From Culex pipiens pallens (Eukaryota; Arthropoda; Insecta; Diptera; Culicidae), in assembly GCF_016801865.2 (NCBI RefSeq), contig NC_068939.1:92090879-92154878 (forward strand): DNA of 64,000 bases, read 5' to 3'. How positions within the stretch are numbered: the stretch's first letter is position 1; each line of letters starts with the position of its first letter. Shown one piece after another: positions 12,414-25,507 of the stretch. Made by a program: the position numbers and the translations under genes. The notes beneath the pieces were generated by a model, which was not told where the DNA came from, made no database searches, and saw nothing but the letters and a program-made list of their open reading frames with translations.

Positions 12414-12601
12414 TTCAGATTAAGGAACTGGAAGTACGGTTCGGTTGCGGCATTTCTGCCGAAAATTTGGCTCGAGTGTATAACGATAAGTCCAACACGG
12501 CCTATCGGAAGATCAACTACGTGTTTGATCACAATGGAACGCGTGAAACTGCACAGGGAAACGTTATCCTGTCAGCTAGGTCACCAGAACCACTCAACTG
12601 A
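12414..12601 (+). pseudogene. Possible exon or relic after the left inverted arm
   Basis: Follows an acceptor-like TTATTATTTTCAG (to about 12419). The frame reads IKELEVRFGCGISAENLA, then YRKINYVFDHNGTRETAQGN, and ends SPEPLN and stop at 12599-12601. Not recognised. A diverged relative of the short GCGISAENLA-like segment is encoded on the minus strand beside the right arm, so this may be a duplicated gene fragment or a transposon relic. Confidence 0.3.
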
Positions 12602-13439
12602 AACACAGCCCTCGAATCATTAGTTTGTCCTAAAACATACGTGTTTGGCCAACGTTGGACGGGGGTCTAATATTTACAAAACACTGAAGCTTTATAAACG
12701 TAAGCATGTCAACTGCCCGTCATCACGCTAAAGGATGGCCGTTACGGATTTGCCTGCTGCCGTAGATTAGTTAATTCAAGCCGAATTGAAGAAATTTTTA
12801 ATCAAGAAAAGAAAACTGGAATTATGCGATTCCTAATGATTATTTACGAATAAAGTTTTTTTTTAATAATTACTGAAAAATCGTGAACAAAAAAAAAGAT
12901 GTTTCTTTTTTGGTAAAGGATTTTATTTGTATTCCCATGATTTTTGTGTGTGTGTGTGTGTGTGCAACCAACCAAACGGGACCACGCGGTCGCATCTTAC
13001 AAATTGAGTTGTTTCCATGTATTTTAGATTTCCATTCTATACATGCAAATAACTCGCATAGGCATTTGGAGGGTGTTAGCTCTGCCGAGCTTCGGTGACC
13101 CATTTCTACGTAGGCTAGCCGTACGCGAGGTACCTCAGCTTGAACCGACAAGCCCCGCTCTAAAGAACGTTTGCATCAATTGGATACAAACGTTATTTAG
13201 AACTTCCGATGTCTTATCTGTGGATAAGAAATCAGCGCGTATTTAGTAAGCAGATTTTTATTTTTATGTTTGTTTTGGATGGATGTCTTAATTGGTGTGA
13301 GCGAATGTTAGAATATTAGTGAGAGGGTTTTCTGTTTTATATAAAAAGAACGGGCTCACCGAATAATAATATCTTCAAGACAAGCTTCATTTGAATTTCG
13401 GGTGTCCGATTTGTTAAACTTGCGATCCGCTAAACCTCC

Positions 13440-13634
13440 ATCGCCAATCTTGAAACAGCCGACGTTGACGACGGACCCACCCGTTGCCCGTGGAAGTGTA
13501 CCAAATGCAGATTTCCATCTGCTAATAAGTTTCTGCTGCTGGAGAATTCTGACCGTGATGATTCCTCCGTTGGAATCTTAGAACCAGCTTTGATTTCTGC
13601 AACAGGCTCGAGCTTCTTGTATTCCCATGATTTT
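13440..13634 (+). pseudogene. Unrecognised open segment (CPWKCTKC)
   Basis: A frame without an obvious start reads LETADVDDGPTRCPWKCTKC, then RFPSANKFLLLENSDRDDSS, and closes at TAA shortly after HDFC. The Cys pair spacing and SANKFLLLENSD resemble the start region of some retroelement gag-like ORFs, but the match is too short to name. Confidence 0.25.
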
Positions 13635-14050
13635 TGTTAATCTAAAAGAGTTTTTCTTGTGTCTTAATGGAGCTTGACGCACTTTCACTATCAGGGTTTA
13701 CTACATGGCGTTGGTCTTTTTGGGACATAGATAAAATCCTCAGAAAAATCGGGAATGGACAACCAGCTCCATGTTTTCCAAGGCTAAAATGTACACAAGC
13801 TTGCCACCAGCGCCACCCGTGGCTCATCGTTGATCAATTTCTTAATCGGTAGCACCCCTTCCGTTCCGCTCCGCTACTTTCCGCTGGTTGCGTGTCTTCG
13901 GCAGCCAAGTCCGTTTCTGAAACGGAGCAGTTCCTTCGTGTTCTGTGTTCAGGAGAGGAAATGATCCGCCGATATTCCAATGCCACAATTTAAACCGAGA
14001 GGGATTTCTAGAATCATTTTCGAAGGAAGTTTTCCCAAACTCTGTCTAAA

Positions 14051-14201
14051 ACAACAAACCGAAAATATTTGACATGATTTTTCCCATCGCAACCCCAAGT
14101 TTACTAGGATTTGTTTGGCGGGATGACCCCAACCCACAAGTCAAACGGCGGGATATAAAAGTCATTGTTTATGTTTTTGACATTAGTTTACATGAAGAAT
14201 T
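14051..14201 (-). repeat. Right arm of an inverted duplication
   Basis: Mate of 12245-12399. On the minus strand the frame starting ATGTCAAAAACA meets a TAA that the left arm lacks, so the two copies have diverged in coding potential. Confidence 0.8.
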
Positions 14202-14308
14202 GCTTCGAGCATTACTGTTCTGAAGACTCTGCAGTTCATGGTGAACTCAAATGTAATATTTTTTTTTGTAATTTTTAACTAATTTACTTTTTTATATCCC
14301 TTCAACAG

Positions 14309-14459
14309 CTTCAAAGCTAGGAAGGCATGTCGCCAGGTGTCGAAGAAGTCTGTCGAACGTTACACACTTCTAACCCATGTTCTGGAGGTTGATAATCGTC
14401 TAGTTTATGGTCGTAACATTTACCACAGAGTGAACAAGCCTCCGACAGCAACACAATGA
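14309..14459 (+). CDS. Candidate terminal exon, product unknown
   Basis: A pyrimidine-rich tract and CAACAG acceptor (to 14308) are followed by a 49-codon frame beginning FKARKACRQVSKKSVERYTL, continuing LTHVLEVDNRLVYGRNIYHR, and ending PTATQ with TGA at 14457-14459. AATAAA lies at 14470-14475, only 11 bases after the stop. Codon use is mixed and the segment is basic. No family recognised. An upstream exon could not be placed: the closest open piece (12414-12601) ends in its own stop. It could be the end of a short host gene or of a degenerate mobile element. Confidence 0.33.
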
Positions 14460-14475
14460 ATAATCGACAATAAAG

Positions 14476-16083
14476 TTCGCTCGACTGGTCAAAACAGGGG
14501 TTGAGACCAGCAACAACATGCGTGCTTGGCCTGGGCTCGAACTGATAACAACAAGTGAAGGGACTTTGACGTATTAAAGGGTGGAGGTAGAAACGTCAAG
14601 TGTGTTTCTATCCCTGGAATGCCCAGGGATGTGGAAAATCGAACCCAGTGTTAATATTCATCGATTCCCACGCAGCCCAGCCTTGTTCATAACACTTGGA
14701 TGGGTTTGGAAAAAAGGGAGGAGTGTTGATGGTCAGGAGGAGCGCCGAGTTCATGAATATTCAGGGATCAATCAATATCGGCTATTGTTGGACGCTTCCG
14801 GTGAACTTTAAAGTTTGTGTCGAAAAGGAACATAAACCGGATTACGTTTACTTTAGCGGGTTATTCAACTTTTTTATCCCTTTTCAAATTGAGTTTATTG
14901 AACAATTCTAAAAATAACTCAATAAACTAATCATGGAGGGACGATTCAGAAACAAAATCGAATTCCCTCGTTATTTCGTTAGACAAACAGCTCATTTTAA
15001 AAGCATTCTTCGTCAGCACAAAAAAAAACAAAATTGGCAAATTGCTCCTCCCCTGAAATTACACGAGCCCATCAAATATGTCTTAGTCCCTTTTTTTGGA
15101 GCTAAAAACAACAACAACATTCGCCACTATGTAGACCTGTGTGCTGTCTAGACGTAATCACCCCCGTGGGATGTACATTTAATGTGAGAGATGCTACTTC
15201 GTCATACTCGATCTCTCCGTGACGGCAGGCTCCCCCGAAATAAACATGTTAAGCTCGCTGAAGGGTCGTCTACGTCAGAGCGGTATGATGAACGACAGGA
15301 TGAAAACAGAAAAATAGATTCGAGGATTCTCCTCGAACGACAATTTAATTTGTCCCAAAGCTTGAAGCGGGGATGAAGGCCTAGCAGCTAGACCTAGGTG
15401 TACTTGTATCAGGATTCCTGGAACTTGTTTAAATTTTGATACCGTTGACGAAAGTGATAGCTTGCACACAGTGCTGAAGTAATCTCAGAAGATTGGGTAA
15501 ACATTGGCAAATCTTCACAATTATCTTTGATTTATTTGTGTTGTTGTGGTAGAGGCTTCCTTGGTCTGACGTTCATCCAAAAATATATTGTTGATTAAAT
15601 CTGTTCCAAAAAAATCTAAGAAAAATCTAACCCACTGTGCGAGGGCATACAAGCAGGATAAATGATAGAAGCTCAGATAATTTTCGTGTTTGGCAGGTTG
15701 AAAGTATCAAAAGCGTGCCCAAACATCCTCTGAAAAGGAATTAGCGTTACAAATGCTTCAGTTTGGGAGGGGGAAAGAGCGAGGGGAGGTTTGCATAGGT
15801 AAATACAGCATACACCACCCAAAAAAATGTGATATATTTACATAAACAGCGAATGTGTGTAAGCCAGCTTTGCGTGGTGCTTAACCACCTACACCAAGTT
15901 CTGCCTTTCGCAGCCACTTTGTAAATTGAATCGTTTTTTTGGTTGTTTTATGTCTGGGATTATGCTACCAAAATCGTAGAAATCTTTTAAATATTAACCA
16001 CTAATTTTACAGACATCGTGCGATGAAATTTTTCCAGAAAATCCACAAAAATTTAATGGATAGTGACTGAAACTGAAAGACAA
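14476..16083. other. Unassigned region
   Basis: Mixed composition. Frames of 60-76 codons only. No TIR pair, tRNA or splice set that I could support. Confidence 0.35.
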
Positions 16084-16420
16084 GGGTAATTCTCCGCCAA
16101 CTCACACAAAATCGGAAAAAGTTGCCCCGACCCCTCTTCGATTTGCGTGTAACTTTGTCCAAAGGGGTAACTTTTGTCCCTGATCACGAATCCGATCCGT
16201 TTTTTGATATCTCGTGACGGAGAGGCGGTACGACCCCTTCCATTTTTGACCATGCGTAAAAAGAGGTGTTTTTCAATAATTTGTAGCCTGAAATGGTGAT
16301 GAGATAGAAATTTGGTGTCAAAAGGACTTTTATGTAAAATTAGATGCCCGATTTGATGGCGTACTCAGAATTCCGGAAAAACGTATTTTTCATCAAAAAA
16401 AAAACACTGAAAAAGTGCCA
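16084..16420 (+). mobile_element. Partial GGGTAATTC foldback (one arm)
   Basis: Matches the outer half of a single arm (GGGTAATTCTCCGCCAACTC to GAATTCCGGAAAAACG) with no opposite arm nearby. Older, truncated copy. Confidence 0.75.
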
Positions 16421-17175
16421 GCCATCAACAGTCATCACGATTTTTGTTTCAGATCGCAAAATTAGGTGGAAAATAGATATGTATTCCAAAAAAAAATTGA
16501 AGTTTTGGAGCATTGGTGTCTTCAGCAAATTGATGTAAATGAAAAGGGGAATCTAACTTTTCAGCAATATGTTTGGGATATTTTTTTGTCTTCTAAAAAT
16601 TTTTTGACCTTGCCAATCCAAGCAATTTTGTCCAAAACACCATAAATTTATCTCGTAATCTACGCCTTCTACGACCAAATTTTGTAGAGAGCATCGGAGC
16701 ATTTGAAAGAGGAGATCCAGCACTACAAACGCTGAAAAAACGTGTTTACGAAATTCGAAAATTGTCCAAATATATGTTTTTCCGTGTTTTTTTGCCCGCT
16801 GAATCTGAATCTGTCCTCAGAGTTGAGCCAAAATGTCAAAAAAACGATTTTTGGTCATATTTTGGGTTAAAACGATAATCTTACGGTTAAATGATAAATT
16901 ACAGGCCACGGTTTCAACTATTGAATGAAAAAAGTGTTTTAAATTTGCGACTTTGGCCAGAGCTGAGGGACATAAACTTAAAAAAAAAAACAAATTTTTT
17001 GCAACGGCCTTAATAAAAAAAAAAGTTTCCTCATACAATTTTGGAGGCTGTCAAATGCTAATGAAAACATTCAAAAATCTGCATCTCAAGAAGAGATTTT
17101 CAGATCAATTTGGCGTCTTCAGTAAAGTTGCAGGTTATGATTTGGACTACTCAGAGAGAAAAAAAAATACAATTA

Positions 17176-17918
17176 GGGACCATCCACAAACCACAAGAAG
17201 AAACAAGTTTTGTCTGAAATATTTCAGGAATAAATTTAATTATTTTGTTGATTCCTGAAATATTTCAGCCAAAACTTGTTTCTTCTATTACAACCACTAG
17301 ATCATTTTGTACATTTTTGAGCCCTTCTAGACAATTGTAGAGCTTGTCAAAATGAACATTTTTATTCTTGAAAAATGATTTTTAGTCAATTCTATCAAAA
17401 GTTATGGGCAAAAAACGATTGAAAAATGCTCATTTTCAAATTGAGATTAAATAAGTTAAACAAAAAAGACCCCCGCGATATTTTCAGCAAATGTACTCTA
17501 AAATGTGTACTTTCAGATGCTTCTCGCTACGACACAAGCCTGAGTTGATAAATTCAAAAAATTCATTTTTTCATAAACACCTAAACCTAAATTACAAAAA
17601 TGGCTCTAGAAACTTCCCGTTTGAAGATAGAGCTTTGTGTTCTTCAGCAAAGTTGCTCAGAATGGTGTTCTCTACAACTTTTCTTAAGACACCAAAGCGC
17701 TATCTCGTCATCAAATAAAAATAAAAATTCTGAACCACCCTGAAATTTGGACCACCCTAATGTCCACCATACCAAAAGATGACCCTATTGACCCTGATCA
17801 TTTGTCCCGAAGACACCAAAGCTCTAAATTTTAACGTGTAGCCGGTATCAATTTTGTCACGCTAGATTTCGGTTTCGGACCACTGTGCAATGTTTCCACG
17901 TGGTTTATGGATAGTCCC
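17176..17918. mobile_element. Harbinger-like MITE, TTA TSD
   Basis: A 743-bp element. Ends GGGACCATCCACAAACCAC and GTGGTTTATGGATAGTCCC are flanked by TTA (17173-17175, 17919-17921). A 3-bp TWA duplication with GGG termini fits PIF/Harbinger. An internal hairpin (TGAAATATTTCAG pairs) lies near the left end. Related ends occur at about 20637 and 49190. Confidence 0.75.
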
Positions 17919-19522
17919 TTACCCGTTTTTCATATTTTGATTTATTTTAGTATAAAAAATAGCCAACTTTTGATCTATAGGGCATGGCAATCATTTTGCT
18001 TTTGTCCAAGTGTCAATTTTGAAGTGTTTTTTAAGAGTATTGAAAGTTCACACAAAAAAAAAAACAAAAAAATATTTTAAAAAATTTGGAATTTGCAATC
18101 GAAAATTACGTTTTCTAATTTAAAAAAGGGGACCGTTTTTTTTTATTTTAGTCATTTTTTGGTTAAATTATTCATCAAAATTACCTTTAAAAAATAAAAA
18201 AAAGTGTCCATCCATCTTTGTCCATCTTTGAACTTAAAAAAAGCACTCGAAAAGCTTTGAAAATTCTCAACAACTTGCTGGTGGGAACATTGATGAAAAT
18301 TATCATAAATGAGTTGTGCCCAGTCGATTTTCAATCGATGATATCTTGGAAACCATTGATCATATATTTAATGTTAAAAAAGTGAAACTTGGTTAAAAAG
18401 TCTAGAATTTTCTGAAAAAAATATATTTTCAGATTTTTAGTCCATTTGAAAAATTAAATTCAGGATTTTTTTGCGACGTAGTGGCACCTTTACGAAAGTG
18501 GACGAAAATAGTAATTTTAGGACCACCCTAACTCGGCGTAGACAAAAAAAACTTATTACCTAATGTCCAATTTCGGGTTCGATCCGATTTGATTTTTACC
18601 AGTGCTGGTCTTGCGTGAAATTGCTGAATATTGTTAATATAATTATTATTGTTTTCCTCAAGGATATTCTTTGCTTGACTTTTTCATTTAATTATACCTC
18701 ATTTAAAAATGATTTTTCCTTTTCATAACATTCTTTTAAACCTCTTAATTTCTCATCACAATGTGTTCCCGCGGAACCTTTTTTTTCCTTCTCAAACTTT
18801 TCCACATTTTCCATCTTTCCCCGTTCCCCGAGCGTAATCCGCGTATCAATTTATCATTAACTTCGCACAACTCCTTCGTCGGAGTCCTTTTATTCCGAAA
18901 GTTGAACAATACAGCAGCACAAGCAGTGTGGGCAGAGTGAGTTTCATGGGAAAACAACGGAAGTGAAAAGTAGACAAGCGAGCATCAACTTTTCACTCAT
19001 ATTGCGTAGCGAACTTCCGCAAAAGGCGACCAAAAGTTTGGCTTTGCTTTATGGAAATTTCGTTTTCTCAGCTGAAAAAGAGCGTTCGTCGAAAAAAAGG
19101 TTGTTTTTTGCTAACTTATGTAAACAGAAGTACCAAAACGTCAAGTTGAAATTGAATTCATCCCCGGAGAACTGCACAAAAAATTGAAGTGCGAGTGCGT
19201 GTGGTTCTTTACAGTTGACAGACTTTCAAGAAAAACAAAAAAAGTTTTGAATTAGTTTCAAAAAGTCCAAATGCTGAGGATTCCTTTGAGCTCACTAACG
19301 AGAATTTAATTCCATTAAATTGCTTAATTTTGTTCATCAAAGCCTAACTCTATCCAAACGCCAAAGCACGTTTCAAGAAAACAAAAACACTTTATCGCGT
19401 ACTCCAATTAATTGCTAACACACTTACCGTACCAGCTGAAATTCAAGCTGGTAACGAGACACACTTCCGGCGTGGAGTCTCTTTCTGTGTGTGCCCCGTC
19501 GTATGTAGAGATATCTAATTAA

Positions 19523-19917
19523 ATGCGACTAAACCAATTACCACAAATTGACGGGTTGGGGGATGGTCCTTCTATTTGCTCCACAGCTGGTAGAACGTAT
19601 CATACGACATTTTCCGGAACCGGAAACTGCAACTTGTGCAAAGTTTGCTCAAGCTTTTTCGGACAGTTGCCATCATCGAACAAAAATACACATTTAAAGC
19701 AAATTGATTCGATGATGTTTTGTACCTGGAAGTCTGTGGTTGCGTTTGATGTATTGAGCTCGGCAAAGCATCTCAATCGCACAACTGGAATGTGGGAGTT
19801 GCATTTCCCTCCGTGCACGTTCGTGGGAGCCCCAACCGGAAATGCCACACTGTCTGCAATGCAAATCGATTGCGGATCAGCCAGCGAGCTTACCGTAATT
19901 TGTGGTTGAAATGACAA
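19523..19917. other. Segment open on both strands, not recognised
   Basis: A plus-strand frame of 128 codons (19523-19909; contains CNLCKVCSSFF) overlaps a minus-strand frame of 105 codons (19917-19600; contains CFKCVFLFDDGNC). The composition is less AT-rich than its surroundings. Neither product is recognised and neither strand has clear splice or start context. I make no coding call. Confidence 0.2.
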
Positions 19918-20636
19918 ATTGAAGCGAGTGTTACAAATATTATAACTTAAAATAAACTTATTTATTTTACTTAAATACTACTCATGTTTTACAAATATGA
20001 ACAACATATCTACATTTGATGTGCAAGTTTTTTGCAGTAAAGAAGTATTTTTTGCCTTCTGATTTTTTGGGAGACCATTTTTTTTTGAGTTTGCATGAGG
20101 ACAAAAATAATCGAAACATTTAAAAAAAATCCCGGGGTTTTTGTACCCGGGGAACGGGAAATTTTCAATAATTTCCCGAGAAACTTGATTTTTTTTTAAA
20201 TTGTCCTGATTATGATTCTATTTATTATTTTGCTACGAATTGTATGGGACGGCAACTGTAATGGTAAAAAGAATCAAGAATCAATAAATGGCTTGACTGC
20301 ATGTAAGAAATATACAACTTCTAGAAAAAAAGTTAACAAAAAATACTGATTTTTATCTTTGTATTTTTTCGATTTCTATGTCCTTAATGCCTTTGTTGAG
20401 CTATTTTGCATCATTATATAATGATAACTATAGTTTCCCGATGCAAACTAGGGAGCTGTCCATAAAAAGTGCTATGAAAACATACAATTCATATACCTTG
20501 AGAAGAGATTTTCTGATGATTTGGTGTCTTTGAAAAAGTAGGTTGGGACTATTCAGAAAAAAATACATTCTTGAAAAATAAAAATGCTCATATTCTAAAA
20601 CAACTTTTTATTACAAAAACATCAGTTAGTCAAAGG

Positions 20637-20700
20637 GATCATCCATAAACCACGTGGAATTTTTTTTTGAAATCTCAGACCCCCTTTCCCTTTCGTGGAA
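20637..20700 (+). repeat. Solo left end of the Harbinger-like MITE family
   Basis: GGGATCATCCATAAACCACG matches the 17176 terminus. No partner end nearby. Confidence 0.55.
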
Positions 20701-21894
20701 TATTTAATACAAAACAAATCTTTTTGTATGGAGCGTGCTGCCTAAGATTTAATATTTTCAACCGATAAACAAAATGCTCATGGTCACTGCCACTCGTGAA
20801 TCCTGACCTCATACCCATCTACTCAACCCCCTCAAAACTCATGTGATACTTTGTCGGAGAAGCAGTCGATTGGGCGGTCTCTATCACTCAAGTATCGGAC
20901 TAACATTCCCATGCACTTCCCCGTGACCCTACCACTGGTCGTTGCCGGCGCCGGTATTGATCAGCATGATAGGGGCCTTTGAGAAGATGCGAAGCGAGGA
21001 AAGATAGCTCCCACTTATCTTCCACGGCTCGTGGATGTAACTTCTGGAGGTCCTGGTCAATAACGGAGTAGCAACTGCGGGTGGGCACCTATGCTATGTT
21101 TATGCTTATGTTAGTTTAAATGAGTTTAAAAAAATATTATATAACTTGTCAAAAATTACTATATTCAGGATTTATTTCTTTTTTCGAAAAGTTATACCTT
21201 TTAACAATTTATGTTTTTTAAAGATTTATAATTGCACAAATCCCGTCAATGAAAAATCATAATTTTTATTTTAAAATAAGAAGAATAAATTTCGTAACTC
21301 GGAATATGTCTCAAATACACACCCAAAAAACAAAAAAAAAATAATAAAAAATAAAAAAAGAGATTCAGATGCAATAACGTTATGTTTCGAAATCCGTACA
21401 CTTAGTAGCATTTCATTTTTGTTATAGCTGACAAAAAATCATGTAATGAGTTTGAAATGTAGAAATTTCATCAGGATGTATTATAAACAGTCAGTTTTAA
21501 GAAAATGCATGCAAAATACGTCTTCTCTAACAATTTTTCATCACAATTTGAAAATTAAAATGACTTGTTGTGTTTCGAATCTCGGCGCTGATAAAAGCTA
21601 ATTCGAAATCCGGACACTTTTGGACTGAAATGTTAGTGAATGGCATTCTTTAGGTCTCAACTAAGCTGTTAACATCAAAACAATCGATATTTTATTCAAA
21701 AATTTGCTAGAATTTAAAGAAATCAATCGGTCGCATGATTGTGATACATGGCGGCATGAAAGTATATCAGAATCTGCATGAAATCTGTCCTCATGCATTT
21801 TTTGCGATATAGGGGTATGACATTTTTGCCCGTTACCGACAATTATCGACATTACCGACGGCTGATTGATTGTATTGCAGAAAAAAAAACTTAA

Positions 21895-21962
21895 CAGAAC
21901 GAGGATTGAACCATCAACTTCTAGGTTGCTGATCCGACACGCCACCACCGCACCATAGGGAG
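21895..21962 (-). repeat. tRNA-like sequence (SINE head or tRNA pseudogene)
   Basis: The minus strand shows GGTGCGGTGGTGGCGTGTCG (box A-like) and GATGGTTCAATCCTCG (box B) at tRNA-like spacing, followed by a T-rich stretch. The acceptor stem does not pair well, so it is not called as a functional tRNA. Confidence 0.4.
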
Positions 21963-22227
21963 ATGGCGTCACTATTTTTAGACCACTTTTCCCACTTTTG
22001 CTCATCGAAACCGACTACTTTATCGACCTAATTTTGCTGGGCGAGATAGGACGCCGTCTATTTTTAGACGATGACTCAGCACTTTTACACTCTTGCGCTT
22101 AAAAAAACCAGGTGGCAGCACGATGTAACGCCACGTCCCTATGGACGCTTGTTGAATTGTGAGTGACAGAGCGTGAACATAATGTTCTCTCGGGAGTGTT
22201 GCTCGGAGACGCGCCAGCATTATATGT

Positions 22228-23558
22228 GAGCAACTCTCTACGAAATCGGCCGATTTCGACCATTTTTATTTTTTGTATTTTTTGATTTGACTCAAACTTT
22301 GTGGGGGCCTTCCCTATGACCAAATATGCTATTTTGTGTCATTGGTTCACCCATACAAGTCTCCATACAATTTTGGCAGCTGTCCATACAAAAATGGTAT
22401 GTAAATATTCAAACAGCTGTAACTTCTGAGTGAGTTTTTTGATCAATTTGGTGTCTTCGGCAAAGTTGTAGGTATTGTTGAGGACTATTGAGAAAAAAAT
22501 AGGTACACGGAAAAAAAAATTGAGGATTTTTTTATCAACTTTTTTTTCACTTAAACTCAATTTCCCAAAATACGTATTTTTTTGATTTTTGGCGTAATAT
22601 TCAATGTTTGGCCCTTTTAAAATGTTAGTCTTGATTTTAAAATTTTCAAAATATTTTTTTCGAAGAGATCGGAAAATTTCACTATTGTTTCATGTATTAA
22701 CATTGAAAATCGGACCATTAATTGCTGAGATATCGTCATTAGAAAATGGTGGGCTGTTTGGGTGAGACTTAGAAAACTTCAATTTTCGTGTTTCTTTTTC
22801 TTTAAGCCGCTGTATCTCAGCAACCAAAGGTCCAATCTTCAATGACTCCTAGACAATTTTATAGCAAATTTTCTGAACTTTTCAAAAAATATATTTTTTA
22901 GAAATGGTCACTCATGGTCACTATTTTTAAAAATTGAAAAACTGCAAATATTTCGCTAAAATCAAACTTTCGGTGGCTATATCTAGAAAACGGAGCCCTT
23001 TATCAAAAAATCTGTTGAGTACTTTTGGATTGTAAATTCAATTTTGCATTAAAGAATAATGTCAAACTTGTTTTTGCATGAAACTTTTTTCCAAAAATCA
23101 CTATTTTTTCAAAAAATCATAACTCGGCGGCAGATTTTTTGACCATGTTTCTCTATGGCTCAAAAGTTGCGGATTTTTGTCCCCTAAAACATATCAAAAA
23201 ATCTCGAAAATCAAAAAAGTACGTATTTTGGGAAATTGAGTTTTAGTAAAAAAAAGTTGATTAAAAAATCCTCAAATTTTTTTACCGTGTACCTATTTTT
23301 TTCTCAAAGGTCCTCAACAATACCTACAACTTTGCCGAAGACACCAAATTGATCAAAAAATTCACTCAAAAGTTACAGCTGTTTGAATATTTACATACCA
23401 TTTTTGTATGGACAGCTGCCAAAATTGTATGGAGACTTGTATGGGTGAACCAATGACACAAAATAGCATATTTGGGTATAGGGAAGGCCCCCACAAAGTT
23501 TGAGCCAAATCAAAAAATACAAATAAAATCCATTTCCGGTTTTGGTAGAGAATTGCTC
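22228..23558. mobile_element. GAGCAA long-palindrome element, copy 2 (TSD ATGT)
   Basis: A 1,331-bp element starting GAGCAACTCTCTACGAAATC and ending GGTAGAGAATTGCTC, flanked by ATGT (22224-22227, 23559-23562). Mirrored segments include TTTGTGGGGGCCTTCCCTA and CTACAACTTTGCCGAAGACA. Non-coding. Confidence 0.85.
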
Positions 23559-23562
23559 ATGT

Positions 23563-25505
23563 GTTGGTGAGAACTGCAGATCGCTGACATGTTTGCACGC
23601 GGGCAAAATTGAGCTATGATCTTGCTGCAAAAACTGCTATAAAACGTAACATTTTCTGTAGCAAATCCACTGTTGCAGATTTTGATCTATATATTTCCTT
23701 TGGGTGTACAAACAACTCAATTTGTAAGAAGTGGCCGCGTGGTCCCGTTTGGTTGGTTGCACACACACACAAACAATTTTCATTTTATTTAATTGTTTTG
23801 ACATTGACTACAGCGTTCAAACAAACTTTAAATGAAAGTTGATGTTAGAATTAATCGAATAACACAGTTTTGTCATTCATTATGTGAACTTATAAAAAAG
23901 AGTTAAAGAGTTCTGTAATCATGTTCAGAACTTATCCAAACCAACTCCAACCTACAGTCAAGCTATCCTCTGCTCTCTGATTGCCAGATTTACGTTCCGC
24001 ATAATAAAGCACCGGCTGCAATACTTACATTTCCGCATCCGGTTAGTGTTGTAGGGATTTGCATGTTTGAACGGATAAATGCCCTCTCCCTCTCTGTGTG
24101 TTTGGTAAACAGCACTTAAAAAGATAAAACTGATTGGCCCAGGGATTGGGGGATTGATTCGACGGTGGGAGAGAGAGAGAGGTGAATCGATATTTGTAAG
24201 TGATGTCGAGTTTTTTGGAATGCGCAAATTCAATTGAAAGTTGAGAAGCAGCAAATTTTCAGTTTAAAGCCAAGCAAAATCGTTCAAAACTTGTAAACTT
24301 TGTAATTCTGCAACCTAGCATTTAGCACGGGTGAGAATGATTTTTTATTTCTACAGAGTTCATAAATATGAAGTACCCCACTCGAGCATACGTCACCTGC
24401 AGACAGCAACCAAGCATATAAAATGTACTACACCTCGTCGTCGTCCGAAAGTGAAGGCAAGCACCATTTCGTCGGAGCCCCATGTGCTTTGGGTTCTGGG
24501 TGGCGGCGCTGGCTGTTTCCTTCGTCATGTGGATTCCATGAATTAGTTATGAGTGCATTTATGTGGAACAATGAAAGATCCCTCTCTGGTTCTCCTTCAT
24601 GCCAGCAACTGAGTCCTCCCCGGTTAAGTCAACCTGACACGCTGCTGGTTTGCCACGCTGAAACGATGTGTATCGCGCAAAATATTTCAAATTGCTCAAT
24701 GTTGTCGTTCCCCGTAAAGTAACCTCCTTTGAATGGCATGTGTTACGGGATAGAACGTCTTGTCCATGGTAATGCTTTGCAAAATAACTGGAAGAATTCG
24801 CTGCAGGCACTTGAACAAACATGCTTGTCGTTTTTGAAGCCAATAATATCGCAAAATTCTTTTGTGTCATATTTGACAGAGGTACTAATCGCCTAATATT
24901 CGCAAAACTTAATTCACAACAAATGTCCGAACTAATACATCTAAGCTTGAAACAACGCCGTTTAGATTCGATAGTAGTCCAGTCCAGTTTTGCGGTGAGA
25001 TATTGCACAATCAGTCACCTTCAACCATCACAGAGAGATGTGGTGCTAATATAATAGTCTCACCAGGATGAAATACAGAACGCGCGCAGTCAGCAGCAAT
25101 TTCATCAGTCCGCAAGCGAGCAGCGTTGGAAAGTGTGATTGGGCTCTGACTCAGCAGAATTGACTTGGCTTATCTTGGCGCAATCAGTCAGCAAAAATGC
25201 GTTTATCATACAGTCTGTGAAATTTGTAGACACATGGCTCAAGGTTGATGCGTTTGATGGAGCAAAGTAAAAGCAGTGATTTTTTGTGTGTTTATTGATG
25301 TTTCATTTATTTTTAAGTATCATAAATTAAAAATAAAATGAGAGCCCCTTCTTACGGGAAGCCTCGGTCTTAAGTCTGGGCCAAACTACATTGGATTCGC
25401 AACGATAATCTTGACCAAGGTAGACTCTAAACCAGGGGTACTCATTTCATCCATTCCGCGACGATTTTTGAAAAATTCTCAATGACTGTCCCTTTAGGCC
25501 GATTC
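23563..25505. other. Unassigned region sharing a segment with 12950-13010
   Basis: GTCCCGTTTGGTTGGTTGCA followed by (CA)n at 23742-23772 is the inverse of 12946-12985, marking a shared repeat fragment. A GAGAGA run lies at 24169-24182. A block at 24330-25200 is compositionally balanced. Confidence 0.4.
24559..25008 (-). other. 149-codon minus-strand frame, not recognised
   Basis: The longest open frame in non-repeat sequence. It starts MQYLTAKLDWTTIESKRRCF and ends GIFHCST, with scattered Cys and no recognised domain. A CT-rich stretch and GAGAGA repeat lie further downstream. It could be chance, an exon or a relic. Confidence 0.18.
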
Positions 25506-25507
25506 TA

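Larger units (their letters stand above)
17922..22223. other. Unassigned, mostly AT-rich region
   Basis: Apart from entries at 19523, 20637 and 21895: fragments of CCCGGGG/GGGAAATTT repeat near 20130-20190 (related to the TAGAGCG elements), and a GC-richer block at 20760-21100 (GCCGGCGCCGGTATTGATCA) of unknown nature. Confidence 0.35.
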
